Source: Scenedesmus sp. ARA3
Lineage: Eukaryota > Chlorophyta > Chlorophyceae > Sphaeropleales > Scenedesmaceae
DNA: 11,606 bases
Reading direction: 5' to 3'
Assembly: GCA_004335835.1 (NCBI GenBank)
Contig: RWJK01001765.1
Span: 142 to 11,747, forward strand
Made by a program: the position numbers and the translations under genes. The stretch's first letter is position 1. Each line of letters begins with the position of its first letter. The notes under the pieces were generated by a model. That model was not told the DNA's origin. It was given only the letters and a program-made list of their open reading frames with translations, and searched no databases. Positions 7,741-11,606 of this stretch are shown one piece after another.

Positions 7741-7894
7741 CAGCAATGTGCTAGTGTACACTGTGCAGTCACCGCCAGCTTCCAGAGGCAGTGCCGCTGG
7801 CAGCCTTACTGGTGTTTCAAGACAGACAACCATCGCATCATTCATCATAGCTGGCAGCGATGTGCTAGTGTACACTGTGCAGCCATTGCCAGCC
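7741..7894. repeat. 40-bp direct repeat pair
   Basis: 7741-7780 and 7855-7894 (offset 114) share ATGTGCTAGTGTACACTGTG, including the palindromic core GTGTACAC. Weaker similarity (GACAGCCATC / GACAACCATC-like) precedes each. Confidence 0.85.
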
Positions 7895-8314
7895 TCCACT
7901 TGAATAAAAAAAGCTACTTCACAGTAGCTCGCACTTGCTCACGCGTTGTGCGTCCAAGAGTAACATGAGCCACACCAAACCCGGCTGGCAGGAAATGCTG
8001 CAGCAATTTGCTGCTGCTGCATAGAAGTAAACACACACACGCCCACGGCTGCTGCGGCAGCGCTGGCCGTCATGCAGCATGCGCCACACAACAGGCCTGC
8101 TGTTCTGCTGTTGCTATACCTGTTGCTGTTGGTTTTCTGCACAACAGATGTGCTGTTGGCAAGGCATGTCACCTACAGCCAAAGTATTCCCCGCACCTCC
8201 CTGTCCATCTGCTATGCCACTGCATGAGCTCTGTACAGGACAACAGAGGCCGTGCGGGGCTGTGCAGTGGCTGCCTCCTTTTGCAGGCTGCTGCTGCTGC
8301 TGCTAGCACTAAAG

Positions 8315-8356
8315 TTACACATGCACAGAACAATCCACACATGCTGCCTATTTACA
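8315..8356 (-). terminator. Candidate UGUAA polyadenylation signals of the transporter gene
   Basis: On the minus strand TGTAA occurs at 8356-8352 and 8319-8315, about 40 and 77 bases past the stop codon at 8396. TGTAA is the usual chlorophyte poly(A) signal. The motif is short and also occurs elsewhere in the window, so the call rests mainly on position. Confidence 0.5.
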
Positions 8357-8395
8357 TATGACCAACAGCCCTTGCAATGCTCTTGACTATACTGT

Positions 8396-10581
8396 TCAAG
8401 GCCCGTTCTTGCTGCCGCCCCGCCAAATGCCCATGCAGTACGGCAGGCTGCACTTTGGAGCCCCGTAAAAGCCCATGCACAGCGGCGGGGCCTTGCCGGC
8501 AATTGCAATAAGGCTGCTGGGGATCGCCCAGAGGCCGTCCCCCACCAGCAGGCCTGCTCCCACAGTGGGGCCGAGCTGCTCTGCTGATGCGGGGTGCAGC
8601 CGCTCCCAGATCATCAGGATGACTGATCCCAGCCAGAAGTCAATGGCCTGCAGCATTCGATACACGCACATGTTGTTTAGCGTGTGCAGGTTTGAGAGTG
8701 TTGCGGGGTGCAGCCGCTCCCAGATCATCAGGATGACTGATCCCAGCCAGAGATCAACGGCCTGCATTGTAAGTTCAAAACAATGTTCTGTGCTGAGCAA
8801 GCGCAGGTGCATTTAAAATTGAGGAATCGACACAGGCCTGCATTGAAAAATGACCTGGGTTGCTGCAATATCATCTGGATTCAGTGGAAGCAAGCTCTGC
8901 TGCACAAGCTTTGCTGCCCAGGCGGGAGTCTTACCGATGCGGCTCCGATGTAGAAAGGAATTGAGAGCGCCATGGGGCTGGGCACCCACTTGGCCCACTT
9001 GCGGGGCAGCAGGTCGCGGATCAGGCAGATCAGCATGCCTGCGCGGCAGCAGCAACAGCAGCAGCAGCGGCAGCAGCAGCATGAGCAGCAGCAGCAACAG
9101 CAGCAACAGCGGTGGAGGCGGCGGCATCGGGCAGCATGAGTGGCTCTGTTGCTTGCCCGATTCAGCCTGGGCAGCGCCTCAACTTCCTTGGTGCTGATGT
9201 CAGCGTATCAACAGCTGAACCCTGAAACCCTGCAAGCCTTAGAGCATAACGCATGAGGCTAGAAGCTTACACTCACCTGCTATGAAGAACACGCCCATCA
9301 GCAGCGTGCAGTACTTGGGCAGTGCCCCGAAGCCCTTGGTGCCTATCTCTGCCATGCCTCTGTAGATGTCGGCAAAGGGAGCTGCAACAAGATAAGCAGG
9401 ACAGCAAGGCATGCCACAGAGCACAAACGCAAGTTGAGGGACCGTCAACTAGGTGGGTGAAGGTTGCTAAGCTCAACAGCAAAGTCCAACAGACTCTGGC
9501 ATGACACAGCATATGCAAGAAGCTGCACTGTGCTGGCAGTTGTTGGCATCGATTGGTGTTGACAGCAGATCAGCTCATGATGCACGTTGCTGCTGCAGCG
9601 CTGCTGCCAACCACCAAGGGCACTGCAAGGGCAGGTCACCTCCAGCATGATTGACGCAGCCCAAGTAATGCAGCCGAAGTAATGCAGCCCAAGCATTGCA
9701 AGTCCATCACGGCTGACGCTGCCATATGCCATGCTTGGCAAGCGCAGGCTAAGTCTCACCTGGGTAAGGTCCGCCGGGCACGTTCACCTGCAGACACGCA
9801 ACACGCGTTGATGTTTAGCGGTGCTGATAGGTGATCGCCAGCACAAGATAAGCATGCACTCGCTGCAATTAGGATCAACGCCAAGCGCCAATCAGAAGTG
9901 TACATTTGTTGTCAATCATGGCAGCATCAGGCAGCCAGCCAATCCAAAAGGAAGAAAACTCAACTCTCTCACCTGCCGTGTCCTATAGAGCACTCGTGAT
10001 TCTGATCAGCGCACCAGCTGCTCCCCAAACATAACATGCAAACATCTAGACCACAAACAAACATCTAAAGGCTGCCCGGCCAGCATACATGTCCTGTCCT
10101 GTAGAACAGCATGAAAGCATACAATGTTATCAGCGCCGCCAGCAGCTGCCCCACCAGCTGCGCCCCAACGATGGCCCATGTGAAGCACATGACAGCTGAT
10201 TCATCCTCTCACCTGCCCCGTCCTGTAGAACAACATGAAGGCATATGGTGTGATGAGCGCCCCCAGCAGCTGTCCCACCAGCTGTGCCCCAAACATGGCC
10301 CGGGGTGCAGCCAGGCAGATGTAGCCAGTCCTGAAGTCACCCATCAGTGTCGCTGCGCTGCTGGTGGCGTTAATGACCACTCCACAGATGCCCAGGCCTA
10401 CGATGACGCCGTTGCCCTGCAGAAACACCAGCAGCAGCAGCAGCAGGCGGAAGGTTGGGGTGCTGCCAGACAGATGTAATTGGTGCGGAAGTCACCCATC
10501 AGTGTTGCTGCGCTGCTGGTGGCGTTGATGACCACTCCACAGATGCCCAGGCCGACAATTACACCGTTGCCCTGCAAAGCC

Positions 10582-10673
<92 letters not shown>

Positions 10674-11546
10674 CGGAAGGTTGGGTGCTGCAGACACATG
10701 TAACCGGTGCGGAAGTCACTCATGAGACTTGCAGCGCTGCTTGGTGGCATTGACCACCACAGATGCCCAAGCCAACGATCACGCTGTTGCCCTGTATGAT
10801 GCCGAAGCAGCAGAAGCAGCGCAGCGGCAGTGAGCACACTGGAGTGACCGCACAAAAGCTGCAAACACTGGAGTATCTTCTGCTTTCACCACCAACTGTC
10901 CCAAGGCTGTCCCAAGGCACACAAAGACTTTGCCCTGACAACCACACCCTCATCTTGCCGTTCTCCACTGCGCAGAATATACGCAAACAGCTGCATCACC
11001 ATGCCTAGAATGAAGCACACAAACCTTCCGCCCCCCATGACAGCAACCTGCCAAAACCGCCAAGGCTAAAACAACTGTCTTCCCGCAACCATGCCCCAAC
11101 CACGTGTGCACACAGAAACCCTCCTCACCTCAACACCGGCCCAGGCAGCAAACATGAACAGTGCCAGCTTGGCGTACATGCTGCTGCAGTCCCAGTCGGT
11201 CAGGCCACAGCCGTAGCTGTTGGGCAGCGCAAACAACATCATGACCCTGCCCACAATGTGGACACCAAACCTCCTTGCAAAAGCCGCTCGGGCTCAAACA
11301 ACCTGCTTCCCGCCACCGTGCGACAGTCGCCAACCGCACCAAATTATTTCTCACCTCAACACCAGCCCAAGCAGCAAACACGAACAGTGCCAGCTTGGCG
11401 TACATGCTGCTGCAGTCCCAGTCGGTCAGCCCGCAGCCGTAGCTGTTGGGCAGCGCAAACAGCGGCGTGATGGCGTAGGCCACCGCCACATAGAACCACT
11501 TGACGGGGGCGAAGATCATGGGGATGAAGATGATGCTGAGCACCGC
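8396..11546 (-). CDS. YSL-type oligopeptide (OPT) family transporter, C-terminal part in six exons
   Basis: Minus-strand exons are 11546-11355, 10416-10213, 9787-9760, 9381-9277, 9038-8935 and 8647-8396 (TGA). They sum to 885 nt, all GT-AG and phase-compatible, giving 294 residues. The order matches yellow stripe-like transporters. Residues 1-64 include SIIFIPMIF, VKWFYVAVAYAITP, ALPNSYGCGLTDW and FAAWAG. Residues 65-132 include GVIVGLGICGVVINATSSAA, LMGDFRTGYICLAAPRAMF and QLVGQLLGALITP. Residues 133-142 are a 28-nt microexon (NVPGGPYP). Residues 142-176 have APFADIYRGMAEIG and GFGALPKYC. Residues 177-211 have IRDLLPRKWAKWVPSPMA and IPFYIGAAS. Residues 212-294 have AIDFWLGSVILMIWERLHPA and VGDGLWAIPSSLIAIAGKAP. 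At least six hydrophobic segments are seen. The family moves metal chelates such as metal-nicotianamine across plasma or internal membranes; the substrate here is not readable. Full members have about 650-700 residues, so the N-terminal half lies right of the window. Partial exon duplicates fill its introns. Confidence 0.88.
8703..8761 (-). pseudogene. Extra copy of the start of the last transporter exon
   Basis: On the minus strand, from the acceptor ATGCAG ending at 8762, the sequence codes AVDLWLGSVILMIWERLHPA, nearly identical to the true exon start 114 bases downstream (8647, AIDFWLGSVILMIWERLHPA). Both copies keep an AG acceptor. The 114-base offset is 38 codons and no stop intervenes, so using this acceptor would insert 38 residues in frame. 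The family alignment is continuous only when the 8648 acceptor is used, so I treat this copy as a surplus or alternative exon. Confidence 0.8.
8762..8934 (-). other. Intron before the last transporter exon
   Basis: Donor GTAAGA at 8934. The nearest acceptor ends at 8762 (173-nt intron, includes the duplicate exon). The second acceptor ends at 8648 (287-nt intron, family-standard protein). Confidence 0.75.
9044..9112 (-). repeat. Interrupted CTG/TTG triplet tract before an acceptor
   Basis: On the minus strand a CTG-rich run with CCG, TTG and CAT interruptions leads into GCCGCGCAG and the exon at 9038. It serves as the pyrimidine-rich stretch of the intron 9276-9039. Confidence 0.85.
9382..9759 (-). 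other. Intron between microexon and exon 4 of the transporter
   Basis: Donor GTGAGA at 9759, acceptor CTTGTTGCAG ending at 9382. It splits an Ala codon (G + CT). It contains a 14-bp tandem repeat at 9656-9697. Confidence 0.85.
9656..9697. repeat. 14-bp tandem repeat, three copies
   Basis: GCAGCCCAAGTAAT, GCAGCCGAAGTAAT and GCAGCCCAAGCATT follow each other directly inside the transporter intron. Confidence 0.9.
9760..9787 (-). other. 28-nt microexon of the transporter
   Basis: TCTGCAG precedes GTGAACGTG and the exon ends CCCAG before GTGAGA. It encodes VNVPGGPYP plus one base. It joins phase 0 from the upstream exon and leaves phase 1 for the next. It fills the position of the short loop before APFADIYR in the family, so skipping it would break the frame. 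Confidence 0.8.
9969..10034 (-). pseudogene. Decayed third copy of the 3' half of transporter exon 2
   Basis: It retains the donor region (ACCTGCC plus flanking CTCTC on the + strand) and a FYRT-like end, plus an MFG-QLV block, but with an internal deletion and an in-frame stop. It lies in the intron downstream of exon 10416-10213. Confidence 0.65.
10095..10177 (-). pseudogene. Second copy of the 3' half of transporter exon 2
   Basis: Reads GAQLVGQLLAALITLYAFML and FYRTG on the minus strand, matching exon 2 at an offset of 124. The donor has changed (ACATGTATG in place of CAGGTGAG). Similarity stops abruptly at about 10177. Confidence 0.8.
10429..10446 (-). repeat. (CTG)6 array before exon 2 acceptor
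   Basis: Six CTG triplets on the sense (minus) strand, then GTGTTTCTGCAG and the exon at 10416. It is flanked upstream by the copy-2 junction sequence CTTCCGC. Confidence 0.9.
10457..10571 (-). pseudogene. Second copy of the 5' half of transporter exon 2
   Basis: Begins after acceptor CTTTGCAG with GNGVIVGLGICGVVINATSS and LMGDFRTNYICLAAP, almost identical to the true exon, then breaks off into AACCTTCCGC and the (CTG)6 tract. The offset to the true exon is 155 bases, not a multiple of three. If this acceptor were used with read-through, the true exon would be out of frame. Confidence 0.85.
10583..10672 (-). repeat. Pure (CAG)30 / (CTG)30 array
   Basis: Thirty uninterrupted triplets, the longest array complete within this window. 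CTG lies on the sense strand of the transporter and sits between two partial copies of exon 2, preceding the CTTTGCAG acceptor of copy 2. Confidence 0.97.
10681..10791 (-). pseudogene. Third, frameshifted copy of the 5' half of transporter exon 2
   Basis: Begins after ATACAG with GNSVIVGLGICGG and then loses frame where GGAGTGGTCATCAACGCC of the other copies is shortened. It ends in the same CACCCAACCTTCCGC junction followed by the (CTG)30 array. It is more diverged than copy 2, so probably older. Confidence 0.8.
10792..11066 (-). other. Remaining part of the transporter intron
   Basis: Part of the 11354-10417 intron (938 nt) between the duplicate of exon 1 and the copies of exon 2. I see no exon. 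It has a CTTTG-rich stretch and a direct repeat CCCAAGGC (near 10899 and 10910). Confidence 0.55.
11129..11240 (-). pseudogene. Duplicate of the 3' half of transporter exon 1
   Basis: On the minus strand it reads LFALPNSYGCGLTDW and SSMYAKLALFMFAAWAGVE, differing from the true exon by Val to Met, and keeps the GAG/GTGAGG donor at 11128. It belongs to a tandem duplication with offset 226 that also includes downstream intron sequence (TTCCCGC region). The nearest acceptor-like AG (GGGCAG, ending at 11247) would give a 118-nt exon, so inclusion would shift the frame. Confidence 0.85.
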
Positions 11547-11549
11547 CTG

Positions 11550-11571
11550 CAGCGGCAGCAGCAGCAGCAGC

Positions 11572-11606
<35 letters not shown>
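11550..11606 (-). repeat. CTG array before exon 1 acceptor, cut by the window end
   Basis: On the sense strand CTG triplets with two CCG interruptions run from the window edge to CTGCAG and the exon at 11546. The outermost pure run is at least 11 triplets (11574-11606); its full length is unknown. Confidence 0.93.

Larger units (their letters stand above)
7541..8395. other. Gene-poor region downstream of the transporter
   Basis: I see no supported gene. It contains a 13-bp inverted repeat GCGCAC-T-GTGCGC (7681-7693), the 40-bp repeat pair (7741-7780, 7855-7894) and a short (CTG)5 tract (8288-8302). On the minus strand the portion near 8396 is the probable 3' UTR of the transporter gene. Confidence 0.6.

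Noticed and set aside
8813..9127. Minus-strand ORF with a Pro/Leu-rich N-terminus across the triplet tract
   Set aside because: It overlaps the transporter exon 9038-8935 in a different frame; the exon frame matches YSL transporters (RDLLPRKWAKWVPSPMA).
10398..10725. Long poly-Ala, poly-Ser, poly-Cys and poly-Leu open frames over the CAG arrays
   Set aside because: Any triplet array stays open in all frames. The true coding exon lies beside it and uses a different frame, and the array falls in the intron.
11129..11246. Mutually exclusive exon pair for transporter exon 1
   Set aside because: The copy lacks the 5' half and a frame-compatible acceptor; the only nearby AG gives 118 nt, which breaks the frame.

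Overview
The window looks like nuclear DNA of a green alga (Chlorophyta, probably Chlamydomonadales or Sphaeropleales). The reasons are dense CAG/CTG triplet tracts, short GC-rich exons with GT-AG introns of a few hundred bases, UGUAA-type polyadenylation motifs and a plant-type YSL/OPT metal-complex transporter. The genus is inference. Almost all long open frames here are shadows of exons or translations of triplet repeats; the real coding content is a few short exons.

Left part (about 927-3460, + strand): five exons of a secreted or cell-surface mosaic protein. One is an ephrin-receptor-like cysteine repeat, one is a Cys-poor beta-sandwich-like domain, and the others hold four Sushi/CCP-like six-cysteine modules. 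Internal junctions are all phase 1, as in exon-shuffled extracellular proteins. The 5' end is not resolved within 1-926, and the 3' end is ambiguous. Next, at 3844-4699 (+), lies an intronless NHL/SMP-30-like beta-propeller reading frame with a TATA-like box in front, one apparent frameshift near 4019-4075, no ATG start and a different base texture. It is either the last exon of the mosaic gene or a separate, perhaps decaying or transferred, gene.

Middle (4700-8395): no convincing gene. It holds a diverged ~0.65 kb direct repeat in two copies (4797-5466 and 6262-6880). Each copy carries three hairpins at matching places and a 20-bp minisatellite at its 3' end. Other diverged repeats follow (6878-7497, 7741-7894), along with several long perfect palindromes (5123-5138, 5824-5857, 7521-7540).

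Right part (8396-11546, - strand): the C-terminal 294 codons of a YSL-type oligopeptide transporter in six phase-compatible exons; its 5' part lies beyond the window. Three of its exons carry partial tandem duplicates in the neighbouring introns (seven visible partial copies). Nearly all retain a splice site, and several adjoin CTG arrays. In both genes CTG arrays, read on the sense strand, sit directly upstream of 3' splice sites. The two genes converge on the repeat-filled middle; nothing suggests that they work in one pathway.
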